Below, in pieces: positions 24,210 through 32,474 of a DNA stretch of 64,000 nucleotides. Made by a program: the position numbers and the translations under genes. Under the pieces are notes generated by a model that was not told the origin of the DNA, searched no databases, and was given only the letters and a program-made list of their open reading frames with translations. Position 1 is the first letter of the stretch; each line of letters starts with the position of its first letter. The stretch comes from a virus, in IMG/VR virus record IMGVR_UViG_3300013126_001527, positions 26,896-90,895 of that record. One strand, given 5' to 3'.

Positions 24210-24614
24210 ATGGACAATATTATGTTATTAACGGAATTCTTTGAAACCTCGGAGGGCAACTCGTATGCAAAGCCTACGACAGCGTCGAGCGTTAAAGAAA
24301 CTAAACGCAAAATTACAGCAAAAAATGATCCCTGCTGGAAGGGTTACCACATGGTGGGCACAAAGTCTAAAGATAGCAAAGAAGTGCCTAACTGCGTTTC
24401 GGGAGAAAAAGGGTCAATGAATGAAACAGCCGATTTGAGTCATATAATTCAAGCACGCCAATTAGCACATCAAGCCATGACAGATACTAGTAAGCGTCAT
24501 GAATATTTTGATTTTATGAAACATTTACGTGACAAACACGGTAAAGAATACAGTATAAAAATCCATCAAAATGCTACTAAATTAGACAGCATCAAAGAAA
24601 GTATCAAGGAATAA
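24210..24614 (+). CDS. Small protein with CWKGY motif and targeting-like N-terminus
   Basis: A 134-residue protein. The start at 24210 fits a late transcript from the box at 24186; ATG 24222 (MLLTEFFETSEG) is also possible and would give a peptide resembling the T4 head-targeting sequence with an LTE cleavage site. Residues about 35-60 contain NDPCWKGYHMVGTKSKDSKE followed by VPNCV, a Cys-x(~22)-Cys module that is repeated in the protein at 39537 (CWKGYRKQGTKMKGDTRVNNCV). A helical C-terminus follows (FDFMKHLRDKHGKEYSIKIH). Function unknown. Confidence 0.6.
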   Translation: MDNIMLLTEFFETSEGNSYAKPTTASSVKETKRKITAKNDPCWKGYHMVGTKSKDSKEVPNCVSGEKGSMNETADLSHIIQARQLAHQAMTDTSKRHEYFDFMKHLRDKHGKEYSIKIHQNATKLDSIKESIKE

Positions 24615-24617
24615 TAA

Positions 24618-26897
24618 ATGGCAGATTTACAATATATCTACACCGTTGACCGTCCGGGACCAAGAGCATTTACTATGCCTGATGGTTTTGAAGAAACAGT
24701 TGAAGTTCATTTATGGGGTGCAGGTGGTGGTACCGGATATGGGGGTGCACCAGGGGGTGGTGGCGGTTATGTTAAATCTACTTTAACCATACAATCTGGT
24801 GATATCATTGAAATTGGTATCGGATTACAAGGAAGCCCTGCACAAAGTGCAACCGCTGGAGGTGGTGGCGGTAATAGCGGCATTGGTTCTAGATATAGTG
24901 GCGGTATTGGCGGAGGTAGAGGTTACTGGTGCGGTAACTCAGGCGGACCGTTCCCAAGCGGTGGTGGTGGTGGGGCAACTGCCGTATTAGTCAATGGTGT
25001 TGCTCAGGCAGTGGCTGCTGGCGGTGGTGGTGGCGGTGGCTACGGCCACAGAGGTGCCAAATATGCTGGGTTACCGGGTGGTTCATATAGATCGCTCACT
25101 GGAAATACCCAAGGTGGTGCTGCAAGTTATGGTGGCGGTGGTGGTGGTGGATATCTTGGGGGTGCTGCTGGATATAGTTCAGGACATGCTGTAGTTGGTG
25201 GTAGCGGCGGACAAAATTATGGCACTACAGCAGAAGCAGGCAATGGAGCCACGGCTGGCGGTAGAAATACCATATATGCACCGGTTGCATCTTATGGTAA
25301 CTCTGGTTATCACGGATATGCTGTATTGGTGTTTACTAGAAGATTCCAAATTTTTAATAAAGATAGCAGTGAATGGAAACGTGTTTTAAATGCTTGGGTT
25401 AAGACACCGCAAGTGTTTATCCCCGTAACAGTTCCGCACACACCTCAAACAGTTACATTTTCTTCTGAAGGCACACATACATTTACAGTCCCTACTGGAA
25501 TTACGTCAATTAACGTAACTGCCATTGGTGGTGGTGGTGGTGGCGGTGGCGCTGATGGCGCCGCATCGGGCGGATATCCGGGCGGCGGATACCCTGGAAG
25601 TAAAATAGTCACAACATTATCTGTTACCCCCGGACAAACATTAACTATCGTTCCGGGCGGTGGTGGTGGCGCTGGTGTAGGTAGAGCTAGCAGTGCAAGA
25701 CCTGGTAGTGGTGGGGTTGGATATTACCCTGGTGGCCGCGGTGGGTATGCAGGACCTTCTGGTAGCTCTGGAGCAGGTGGTGGTGGCGGTGGCGCAACTG
25801 TAATCCTGTCAGGAGCTTCTCCTGTGTTGGTAGCAGGTGGTGGTGCTGGTGCAGGTGGTTCCGGTAACGGTAACTATGGAGTAGAATCCATTGGGACTTT
25901 TAATTCTAGTACCTCGGGTGCTGCAGGCCAAGACAAGTCCGGTGACGGGGGCGGTGGTGGTGGTGGCGGTGGTGGCTACCCATATGGTGGTGCTGGTGGC
26001 CCAACTCGCAGTGGGGATGCAGGAGCATATTCTGGTACAACTGGACAAAGTTTAGTGCCCGCGGGAGGACAACTAGGCACTGGATCAAACGGCGGCAGTT
26101 ATGCAAGTGGCACGGGCGGACGAGGCAGCGTAGAAATAACATATACACAACCCGATGAAACTATTTTAGTTGAAGAGGGCGGATGGAAAGGAATACAACA
26201 AATATATACAAAACACAACGGTGAGTGGAAACAACTAATTAGTACCGATACAGTAAATGATGGACGTACAGAGAAATTTCTTGTACAAGGATCGTATATA
26301 TGGACAGCACCGGATGATATTATACGTGTTAAAGTATTAGTATACGGTGCTGGCGGTAGTGGTACTGGCGGTGGTGGTGGTGCAGGCGGATATGCTGAAA
26401 AATATCTAACAGTAACTCCTGGAAGTTCGTATAGTGTCGTTGTAGGAGCAGGCGGTATAGGTAGCCAAGATGGGCAATCAAGTAGTTTTAATGCAAATAT
26501 CATAGCCTATGGAGGTTCTGCTGGTACTGCAGCAACTACAGGTACAGATGCAGGTGGTGCTGGTGGCACAGCAACAGGTGGGGACACTAACTTAACTGGT
26601 GCTGCAGGATCTGCCGGTAAGGCGATTTACCACTACTACTATTGGTGGTGGGGTTGGGGTGGTTACTGGGGTTGGGGTGGGTATAATACCTATTCCTATG
26701 GATTTGGTTCATATAACTACGGGTATAATTACAACTACTGGGGCGGTTACTGGGGTTGGGGTTGGCCTCGATCACATTATGCAGGGTATGAATACGGTGT
26801 TCCTGGTGTAGGGTATGACAGTATTGGTAGCGGAGCAGTTGGTCGTGCTGCAGATTCTCCTACTGGAGCAACTGGGGCAGTGTTTGTAATTTATTAA
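24618..26897 (+). CDS. Glycine-rich adhesin-like tail fibre tip protein
   Basis: A 759-residue protein built of three related units (about residues 1-240, 250-520 and 545-759). Each begins with a beta segment (VEVHLWGAGGG, SINVTAIGGGGG, IRVKVLVYGAGG) and continues with long poly-Gly stretches, the pattern of Gly-rich phage adhesins whose glycines pack as polyglycine-II helices. Near the C-terminus lies an aromatic Gly/Tyr/Trp tract (YYYWWWGWGGYWGWGGYN, nt 26629-26790). Between units are linkers FNKDSSEWKRVLNAWVK and IYTKHNGEWKQLIS. Host-receptor binding is inferred. Confidence 0.7.
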   Translation: MADLQYIYTVDRPGPRAFTMPDGFEETVEVHLWGAGGGTGYGGAPGGGGGYVKSTLTIQSGDIIEIGIGLQGSPAQSATAGGGGGNSGIGSRYSGGIGGGRGYWCGNSGGPFPSGGGGGATAVLVNGVAQAVAAGGGGGGGYGHRGAKYAGLPGGSYRSLTGNTQGGAASYGGGGGGGYLGGAAGYSSGHAVVGGSGGQNYGTTAEAGNGATAGGRNTIYAPVASYGNSGYHGYAVLVFTRRFQIFNKDSSEWKRVLNAWVKTPQVFIPVTVPHTPQTVTFSSEGTHTFTVPTGITSINVTAIGGGGGGGGADGAASGGYPGGGYPGSKIVTTLSVTPGQTLTIVPGGGGGAGVGRASSARPGSGGVGYYPGGRGGYAGPSGSSGAGGGGGGATVILSGASPVLVAGGGAGAGGSGNGNYGVESIGTFNSSTSGAAGQDKSGDGGGGGGGGGGYPYGGAGGPTRSGDAGAYSGTTGQSLVPAGGQLGTGSNGGSYASGTGGRGSVEITYTQPDETILVEEGGWKGIQQIYTKHNGEWKQLISTDTVNDGRTEKFLVQGSYIWTAPDDIIRVKVLVYGAGGSGTGGGGGAGGYAEKYLTVTPGSSYSVVVGAGGIGSQDGQSSSFNANIIAYGGSAGTAATTGTDAGGAGGTATGGDTNLTGAAGSAGKAIYHYYYWWWGWGGYWGWGGYNTYSYGFGSYNYGYNYNYWGGYWGWGWPRSHYAGYEYGVPGVGYDSIGSGAVGRAADSPTGATGAVFVIY

Positions 26898-26919
26898 AAT
26901 TTTTTAAAAGGTGATTTCA

Positions 26920-27723
26920 ATGAAACGTGTATTATCAATCTTATTACTATTAGTATCGGCGCAGGCCTGGGCATGGACACAGACACCTCCCAAACCTCTA
27001 GCAAGTTGTTCAGCAGAAGCTCCATATGGTTTTCCTATTGCAAGCAAAGCAGGATTGGCACAATGTCGATTGGCATTTGCCACAGTATATGACCCAGCAA
27101 GTAAGTTGCCCATGTGGACAACATGGACTATTACACCAACTGAGGCAATAGGATGTATTCCTCGTACTAACGCATTTGTAGCAGATGAAAGTTTACCAAA
27201 AGATCAACGGGCCACTCCAGACGATTATGCAGGAACAGGGTACGACAAGGGGCATGTAGCCCCCGATGGTGATTTGAGTTTTGACCAGCAGGTAGAATAC
27301 GAAAGTTTCTTAATGACCAATATGATGCCACAAAGCGGTGGATTAAATCGAGGAATTTGGAAACTGTTAGAAACCTATACCAGAGGTTATGCTGTGCAAC
27401 GTAATACTACTGTTACAATTTATGCAGGTCCAATTTACAGTATGAGTAACCCAACCATCGGTAAAAACAAAGTAGTTGTTCCGCACGCTTTTTACAAAAT
27501 ATTAATTGACAACAAAACTAAAGAAGTTCTAGCATTTATATTCCCGCACAAAGGCGGTCAAGGTAATAATCTAGATGTAGCATTGAGCACAGTTACAGAA
27601 ATTGAAAGACAAACTGGTATAAAATTTCCTCTACCCCAAGGTGCAGTATTAAATAAAAAGACTAAGGATTTTCCGGTAGACTTTGGTGCGTTAACCAACG
27701 CCAAACGAGCTAAATGTAAATAA
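26920..27723 (+). CDS. Secreted DNA/RNA non-specific endonuclease (NUC family)
   Basis: A 267-residue nuclease with a cleavable signal peptide (MKRVLSILLLLVSAQAWA, residues 1-18). The beta-beta-alpha-metal active site is visible as GYDKGHVAPDGDL (DKGH, near 108-120) and MTNMMPQSGGLNRGIW (the metal-binding Asn region, near 132-147), as in Serratia-type nucleases. Four or more Cys residues fit an oxidising compartment. Start ATG 26920 has AAAAGGTG upstream; a GTG at 26911 is less likely. Export to the periplasm or outside is inferred, where it could cut DNA of other phages or host debris. Confidence 0.85.
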   Translation: MKRVLSILLLLVSAQAWAWTQTPPKPLASCSAEAPYGFPIASKAGLAQCRLAFATVYDPASKLPMWTTWTITPTEAIGCIPRTNAFVADESLPKDQRATPDDYAGTGYDKGHVAPDGDLSFDQQVEYESFLMTNMMPQSGGLNRGIWKLLETYTRGYAVQRNTTVTIYAGPIYSMSNPTIGKNKVVVPHAFYKILIDNKTKEVLAFIFPHKGGQGNNLDVALSTVTEIERQTGIKFPLPQGAVLNKKTKDFPVDFGALTNAKRAKCK

Positions 27724-27738
27724 TCAAGGACAACTAAA

Positions 27739-28188
27739 ATGGTAGACGAAGTATTTGACGACGAAGTGACCACAGTTCCGCAAGAAACTGTACAAATTGA
27801 AGTTCCAGCACCTATAACTACAGCCCCATGGGGATTTCATGCTATAATGGACTGTAATAATGTTGAATTAGACAAAATTCAAAGCGAATCAAATATTAAA
27901 AATTGGCTTAGTGATTTGTTAATTAAAATTGATATGACCCCAATTGGTGATCCAATTGTTACCAAAACTGGTGTAGGTATGCCCGATAAAGAGGGATTTA
28001 CCGCAGTGCAGATTATTGTTACTAGTAACATTATAGCACATTTTATCGACCAAGATCGACACATTTACATTGATGTGTTTAGTTGTAAAGAGTTTAATCC
28101 AACTCTTGTCGAAGAATCAATTAAACAGTTTTTTGGTGCCAACACAGCAATTAAAAAAATATTATTGCCCAGAAACGCGGCTATTTGA
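27739..28188 (+). CDS. SpeD-like (AdoMet decarboxylase fold) protein with altered active site
   Basis: A 149-residue protein. After a 30-residue acidic lead it follows the small prokaryotic AdoMet decarboxylase pattern: APWGFHAIMDC (29-39), EGFTAVQIIVTSN (85-97), and HIYIDVFSCKEFNP (108-121). The would-be pyruvoyl-forming Ser96 and Cys116 are present, but the usual E-S-H around the Ser is T-S-N and H-T-x-P-E is HFIDQ. SpeD-like proteins with changed motifs can act on other amino acids or be inactive, so polyamine synthesis is uncertain. The 3' end overlaps the convergent desaturase gene by 27 bp. Confidence 0.65.
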   Translation: MVDEVFDDEVTTVPQETVQIEVPAPITTAPWGFHAIMDCNNVELDKIQSESNIKNWLSDLLIKIDMTPIGDPIVTKTGVGMPDKEGFTAVQIIVTSNIIAHFIDQDRHIYIDVFSCKEFNPTLVEESIKQFFGANTAIKKILLPRNAAI

Positions 28189-29292
28189 TTTAAAAAATAT
28201 TATTGCAAAATAATATTGAGGATTGACAAACTTAACCCAACTTGGGCCCATAAAAAGGTCTCCCACAGAGTTGGGTATTTTTTTGAATCGTTTGTGATGC
28301 TCATAATGCCAGCTTTGATTAAGAGCTATTGGAAACAACCAAGGGTAATTCCTTTCACCAAATCTAGACAAATACCAATCATGCTGAAAATTTAACACAT
28401 TAACCAAGGTATAAGGTAATAAGAATAAAAATACGACTCCCGATATACCAATGGTCCAGGCTAGTATTATCAAACACAGTATTTTTATCTCTACTAGATA
28501 ATTGGTGGTTTTAGGTTTTCTTATTAGGCTAATATCGTAGTCTTTTAGTCCTGGCACCAATTCTTGCTCAACACGTTTAGTAAATAAGTCTTGTTCAGTT
28601 TTCCAAAGTCGATGATGTGTTTGATGATAACTAACCACCCCATCTTGGTCATGGTGTGTACTAGGCACTAATATCTGAATATATGTTTCTATTAAGAATC
28701 TAACTATTTTATTTTTAGGTATAATGTAACCATGTTCAACGTATTCGTGTCTGATTACATCTGCAGGCATCCACAACAAAAATCCCAAACACAATCCATA
28801 GATAAACAACTGAAGATCAAAAAATGCACAGACTAACAAAAAATAGAATATTAGAGTCTTGTACTCTAGTAAAAAATAAAAATTTTTTAGATTAATTGTA
28901 CTCAGTAACTGATCAACCACACTGTAGTTAAACCGTTTTGCTATAGAAATTTTATGAGTAATTTTTATAAAATCAATATTATTAGTTGGCCATTGGTCAG
29001 CCCCTTGTACCTCAATGCCTGCAGATCGTAAGTTATATTGCAATTTTGCCTCATCTACCAATGTTAGCGATTCCCATGAAAATTTATCAACAGGATTGGA
29101 AATAGATTTAGTTATACTAGTGAGCAGGCTTGTTGGGGTTACTTTGTGAAAAAAATAACTTAATGCTTCACGCAACTCCCATAGTTGACATTCTTCTAAA
29201 GATTTGTTAGTATACGTGTGTTGATTGAACCAGTCTACAAATCGTTCATAGTCCGGTAAATTTTTTTGAATTTCTTGAGTGAATATAGTCAT
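28162..29292 (-). CDS. Membrane fatty-acid desaturase/hydroxylase with long N-terminal extension
   Basis: A 376-residue membrane enzyme. Three histidine boxes expected to hold the di-iron centre are visible: HEYVEH, HQTHH and HYEHH, separated by hydrophobic stretches (FYFLLEYKTLIFYFLLVCAF, IFGLCLGFLLW-like and VVFLFLLPYTLVNVL). The first 120 residues are a soluble extension (YERFVDWFNQHTYTNKSLEE) not usual in the family. The start is taken at ATG 29292; a TTG two codons upstream is possible. A perfect minus-strand TATAAATA ends 7 nt before the ATG. It is inserted antisense to its neighbours. Substrate unknown: lipid acyl chains, fatty alcohol or carotenoid. Confidence 0.8.
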   Translation of the reverse strand: MTIFTQEIQKNLPDYERFVDWFNQHTYTNKSLEECQLWELREALSYFFHKVTPTSLLTSITKSISNPVDKFSWESLTLVDEAKLQYNLRSAGIEVQGADQWPTNNIDFIKITHKISIAKRFNYSVVDQLLSTINLKNFYFLLEYKTLIFYFLLVCAFFDLQLFIYGLCLGFLLWMPADVIRHEYVEHGYIIPKNKIVRFLIETYIQILVPSTHHDQDGVVSYHQTHHRLWKTEQDLFTKRVEQELVPGLKDYDISLIRKPKTTNYLVEIKILCLIILAWTIGISGVVFLFLLPYTLVNVLNFQHDWYLSRFGERNYPWLFPIALNQSWHYEHHKRFKKIPNSVGDLFMGPSWVKFVNPQYYFAIIFFKSNSRVSGQ

Positions 29293-29299
29293 TTCCAAT

Positions 29300-29307
29300 T
29301 ATTTATA
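29300..29307 (-). promoter_or_regulatory. T4-type late promoter, perfect TATAAATA (minus strand)
   Basis: Ends 7 nt before the desaturase ATG at 29292. Confidence 0.65.
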
Positions 29308-29320
29308 ACATACATTTTAC

Positions 29321-29328
29321 GCTAAATA
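29321..29328 (+). promoter_or_regulatory. Late-promoter-like box GCTAAATA, 5 nt before an ATG
   Basis: Box ends 5 nt before ATG 29334. Together with the minus-strand TATAAATA at 29300-29307 this is a divergent late-promoter pair 14 bp apart. Confidence 0.5.
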
Positions 29329-29333
29329 CATAA

Positions 29334-29873
29334 ATGAAAGCACAAGAATTAATTAGAGCAACAGCAAACACCAAAATCTACTTGGACATGGATGGCGTTC
29401 TTGCTGACTTCTTTGCAGAATACGCAAAACTGGCCGGAGTTAAGTCTGGCAAATACCGAGATATTCCACCTGCTAGTCAAGACCCAACATTAAACAAGAT
29501 GGTTGGCACAGACTTTTTCTATAGATTACCAAAGTTCAGCACTGCTGACAATTTAATTCAGCTGGTCTTAAGTTATGCACCAACATACAACATTTGCAGT
29601 AGTCCCCTGCGTGGCGATCATGCTAACAGTGAGCAGTGGAAACGCGAGTGGATTAAAAAGCACTTAAGTCCGCAACCTAAAGAAATAATTATTACAGGTA
29701 TGAAAGAACGCCATGCTGTTAACGCTGGTGGCAGCCCTAATATCTTAATCGATGATCGAGGCAGTAATATTCTTAAATGGCAAGCTCGCGGAGGTATTGG
29801 TATCAAATATCAAGCAGACGAAGATAGTCTAGACAAAGTAGCAAAAGGATTAATGTTAGCATATGGTTACTAA
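29334..29873 (+). CDS. HAD-family 5'(3')-deoxyribonucleotidase-like phosphatase
   Basis: A 179-residue HAD hydrolase. Motif I is IYLDMDGVLADFF (residues 16-28), motif II the strand ending NICSSP, and motif IV ILIDDRGSNI. Size and the DGVLADF signature match the small 5'-nucleotidase (NT5C-like) group, which dephosphorylates (deoxy)nucleoside monophosphates. The N-terminus MKAQELIRATA resembles the targeting-like peptides of its downstream neighbours, though it lacks the LxE site. It overlaps the next gene by 11 bp. Confidence 0.8.
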   Translation: MKAQELIRATANTKIYLDMDGVLADFFAEYAKLAGVKSGKYRDIPPASQDPTLNKMVGTDFFYRLPKFSTADNLIQLVLSYAPTYNICSSPLRGDHANSEQWKREWIKKHLSPQPKEIIITGMKERHAVNAGGSPNILIDDRGSNILKWQARGGIGIKYQADEDSLDKVAKGLMLAYGY

Positions 29874-30597
29874 ACTATTAGAAGGTGGTAATATTTTTAA
29901 AACAGCAGATGGTCAACCTGCCACTACACGTATTGCTCGAGATAATGTTGTACCCACAGTGCAATGGTTAGAACAACTCACTGGATTAAATCTTGTAGAC
30001 AATATGCTAGGATCAACTAGTCGCAAAGAAACAAGTGGTGACTTAGACCTAGGTGTAGATAGTACTAAAATTTCTAAAGAAGTATTAATACAGCAACTAC
30101 TTCGTCAAGGTATTCCGCAGACAGATATACGTAAAACAGGTGACAGCGTGCATCTAAAAACTCCTATCTTAGGTGATCCAAGTAACGGATATGTACAAAC
30201 TGACTTTATGTTCAGCGACAACCCACAGTTCCAAAGTTTTAGCTATGCTGGCACTGGCGCAGGCGAGTTCAAAGGTGTGCATCGTAACATCTTGCTGGCC
30301 AGCATTGCCAAAGCACTAGACATGAAATGGAGCCCAAAATTTGGTTTGGTCAACCGAGAAACTAACGAAGTAATTAGCAACAATCCTCAAGAAATAGCTA
30401 AAACTTTAGTCAACGGTACTGTGCAGGATTTGGCATCAGTTGAAACTATAGTAAATAAGATAAAGAACCAAGCAAACTACGAACAACTTGTAGCAGACGC
30501 AAGGGAATATTTTGCTCGTGATAATTTAGTATTGCCAGAGTCGGCACCATTACCAGGCACCGGTGCCTGGTTTAGATTGTGGAAGGATCAACTATGA
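29863..30597 (+). CDS. Nucleotidyltransferase-like protein
   Basis: A 244-residue protein. MLGSTSRKETSGDLDLGVD (residues 45-63) gives the G-S ... D-x-D signature of the Pol-beta-type nucleotidyltransferase superfamily, and VQTDFMFSD (near 110) could give the third acidic residue. The remaining sequence has GEFKGVHRNILLASIAKAL. Targets of such enzymes include tRNA, antibiotics and proteins; none can be assigned. Its stop overlaps the next start (ATGA). Confidence 0.65.
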   Translation: MVTKLLEGGNIFKTADGQPATTRIARDNVVPTVQWLEQLTGLNLVDNMLGSTSRKETSGDLDLGVDSTKISKEVLIQQLLRQGIPQTDIRKTGDSVHLKTPILGDPSNGYVQTDFMFSDNPQFQSFSYAGTGAGEFKGVHRNILLASIAKALDMKWSPKFGLVNRETNEVISNNPQEIAKTLVNGTVQDLASVETIVNKIKNQANYEQLVADAREYFARDNLVLPESAPLPGTGAWFRLWKDQL

Positions 30598-31934
30598 GAG
30601 CACGTCAGTTTATATTAGAATACAGCAGAGAAAAGACTGCCACGGTCTTTGGTAATAAACTCGTCGCTGCTGTAAGCAAAGATAAAAGTCATGATACCGC
30701 TATAGGTAAAATACGTGCTTTTATTGATCAAAAGACCAAAGTTGGCAGCGGTATTGAGCCAGAACAGCGTCAACAGATCTTAGATCAGGTCATGGCCATG
30801 TTAGAGTCAGCTGATCCTACCGCTAATAAAGAATATGTACAATGGTTAGCCAAAGTCTACGCCAACGAAGGCGTTATGATGGAAGACCTTGTGAGTAAGA
30901 CTACAGAATGGTTACAAAAGTACGACCTGTACAAAAAGAAAAAGTTCTTTAAAGACAGCGATGCTAAATTGGCCAACATCATGAACTTGTCGTGGCGGGA
31001 CCTATGGGACATCAGTATACGTGCTGACTTTCAAATGCGTGTCCAACAAGCAGAAGAAAAAGCCATGCCCAAGGGCAACGCTGAGCAGGTCTACGAAAAC
31101 GATAAGGTTCGCATTATTATTCCTAAAGATAAAGAAGCTGCCTGCTACTATGGACAGGGTACCACATGGTGTACAGCCAGTACACAAAGTACTAACTATT
31201 TTAACAGCTACAGCAAAGACGGTCCCTTGTATATTCTACTGCCTAAACAGCCCCAGTATGAAGGTGAGAAGTATCAACTACACTTCCCTAGTGGCCAGTT
31301 CATGGATGAGCAGGATCGCAACGTAGATGATATTATAGAACTATTAGACATGCGTTTTGGCAATCTAGTAGACTTCTTCCGTGAGCGTGAACCGCAGATC
31401 AACGATTGGCTGGTGTTTACTCCAGATGAAATACTAGAACCTTTGATCGCTAAGATTAAAACCGCAGTCAACGATCATGTACATGAAAAGGTCAACGAAT
31501 GGGAAGTAGAAGACGACTACTGGTGGGAGTATTTACGTAAACAAGGTTACGTATACCCAGAAGGGCATGAAGAAGAAGGTGGCATTGATTGGGATGCCGT
31601 AGCAGATGCTGACGAAAGTTATACCAGTTGGAACTACGAAGCCAGTGACTACATTAGTAGAATAGTTGGTGCTGTGGATCTATCTCCACAGGAAGTACGC
31701 AATCTAGCAGAGGAAGTAGGTCGTGAATGGGGTGCTGATACCCAGGGCATTGATGACCTAGATAAAATTATGGCCTATGCTATTGAACAGACTAACAACC
31801 GCAACGAGGGTGATGGTGGCGTAGCAGAGTGGATCAATGATCACATCTACATTAAGAAACGTGACGGCCAATGGGATGTCAGCTTGTTGTACACAAACAA
31901 AGACGGCAAGCGTACAGAGTACCCAATACATTAA
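30594..31934 (+). CDS. Unknown protein with GTTWCTA motif and targeting-like N-terminus
   Basis: A 446-residue protein starting at ATG 30594 (MRARQFILEYSREK; the ILE could be a head-protease site). A conserved-looking core near residues 183-230 reads YYGQGTTWCTASTQSTNYFN, then SKDGPLYILL and YQLHFPSGQFMDEQD. The G-T-x-W-C-T-A...Y-F-x-x-Y...G-P-L-Y-x-x motif occurs in several large phage proteins of unknown function. The C-terminal part is acidic with repeated Trp. A perfectly paired start/stop overlap with the upstream gene supports the start. Confidence 0.6.
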   Translation: MRARQFILEYSREKTATVFGNKLVAAVSKDKSHDTAIGKIRAFIDQKTKVGSGIEPEQRQQILDQVMAMLESADPTANKEYVQWLAKVYANEGVMMEDLVSKTTEWLQKYDLYKKKKFFKDSDAKLANIMNLSWRDLWDISIRADFQMRVQQAEEKAMPKGNAEQVYENDKVRIIIPKDKEAACYYGQGTTWCTASTQSTNYFNSYSKDGPLYILLPKQPQYEGEKYQLHFPSGQFMDEQDRNVDDIIELLDMRFGNLVDFFREREPQINDWLVFTPDEILEPLIAKIKTAVNDHVHEKVNEWEVEDDYWWEYLRKQGYVYPEGHEEEGGIDWDAVADADESYTSWNYEASDYISRIVGAVDLSPQEVRNLAEEVGREWGADTQGIDDLDKIMAYAIEQTNNRNEGDGGVAEWINDHIYIKKRDGQWDVSLLYTNKDGKRTEYPIH

Positions 31935-31935
31935 T

Positions 31936-32385
31936 ATGAGAGCTGAAGAGTTTAATACAAGCAAATTTAATTGGGCAGACTACGCTGATATGCCTACTAA
32001 AGATAAACTTGAACTAATCGAAAGTCTGTACTCGGGATCGAAAAATTTATTTGAGTCCAACGACGCTGAACAAGTTGATTATTTTTTTAATTTACGGGCC
32101 ATGTCTGATCCTGTTGAATTAGACCAAACCTATATTGTAAACTTTCTAGGTTTAATAAACAATCGTGTTTTAACATTACAAGATCCGTTTGTAGGCAAAG
32201 TATTACAACAAGTTGAAGATCAGTTTGAGATTGAATTACCTGACGGTAGAACTGCTATGTTCCCAGACAAATCACTCAGCGATAAGATGGCTACTTCTAT
32301 GTTTTTCTTTGCTGGAAATGTATCGTACGACAAATTTAGAACAACAGTTAAATTAAAATTTAGCAAGGATTTACCAAAGATTTAA
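31936..32385 (+). CDS. Hypothetical protein with MRAEEF start
   Basis: A 149-residue protein; the start at 31936 directly follows the previous stop and gives MRAEEFNTSKFNWADYADMP, aligned in style with neighbouring MRAxxF starts. The rest is alpha-helical with an FEIELPDGRTAMFPDK strand pair. After its stop, the -1 frame remains open over 32364-32462 and reads like coding sequence (GPVIRNGTVLAAAAMEG), so the gene may once have been longer. Function unknown. Confidence 0.6.
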   Translation: MRAEEFNTSKFNWADYADMPTKDKLELIESLYSGSKNLFESNDAEQVDYFFNLRAMSDPVELDQTYIVNFLGLINNRVLTLQDPFVGKVLQQVEDQFEIELPDGRTAMFPDKSLSDKMATSMFFFAGNVSYDKFRTTVKLKFSKDLPKI

Positions 32386-32474
32386 AGAACACCACCTTAG
32401 GACCTGTTATTCGTAACGGTACGGTGTTGGCGGCTGCTGCCATGGAGGGATGCCAAAAGTGAGCACAGGATATT

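Noticed and set aside
24799-25389. Long open frames in the other two forward frames of the glycine-rich gene
   Set aside because: They follow from the GGT/GGC codon repeats of the true gene; translated products are low-complexity Val/Ala-rich and lack start signals.
24720-26600. Repeated short DNA motifs that could suggest a CRISPR or other array
   Set aside because: The repeats are glycine codon runs inside one reading frame, with no regular spacer length.
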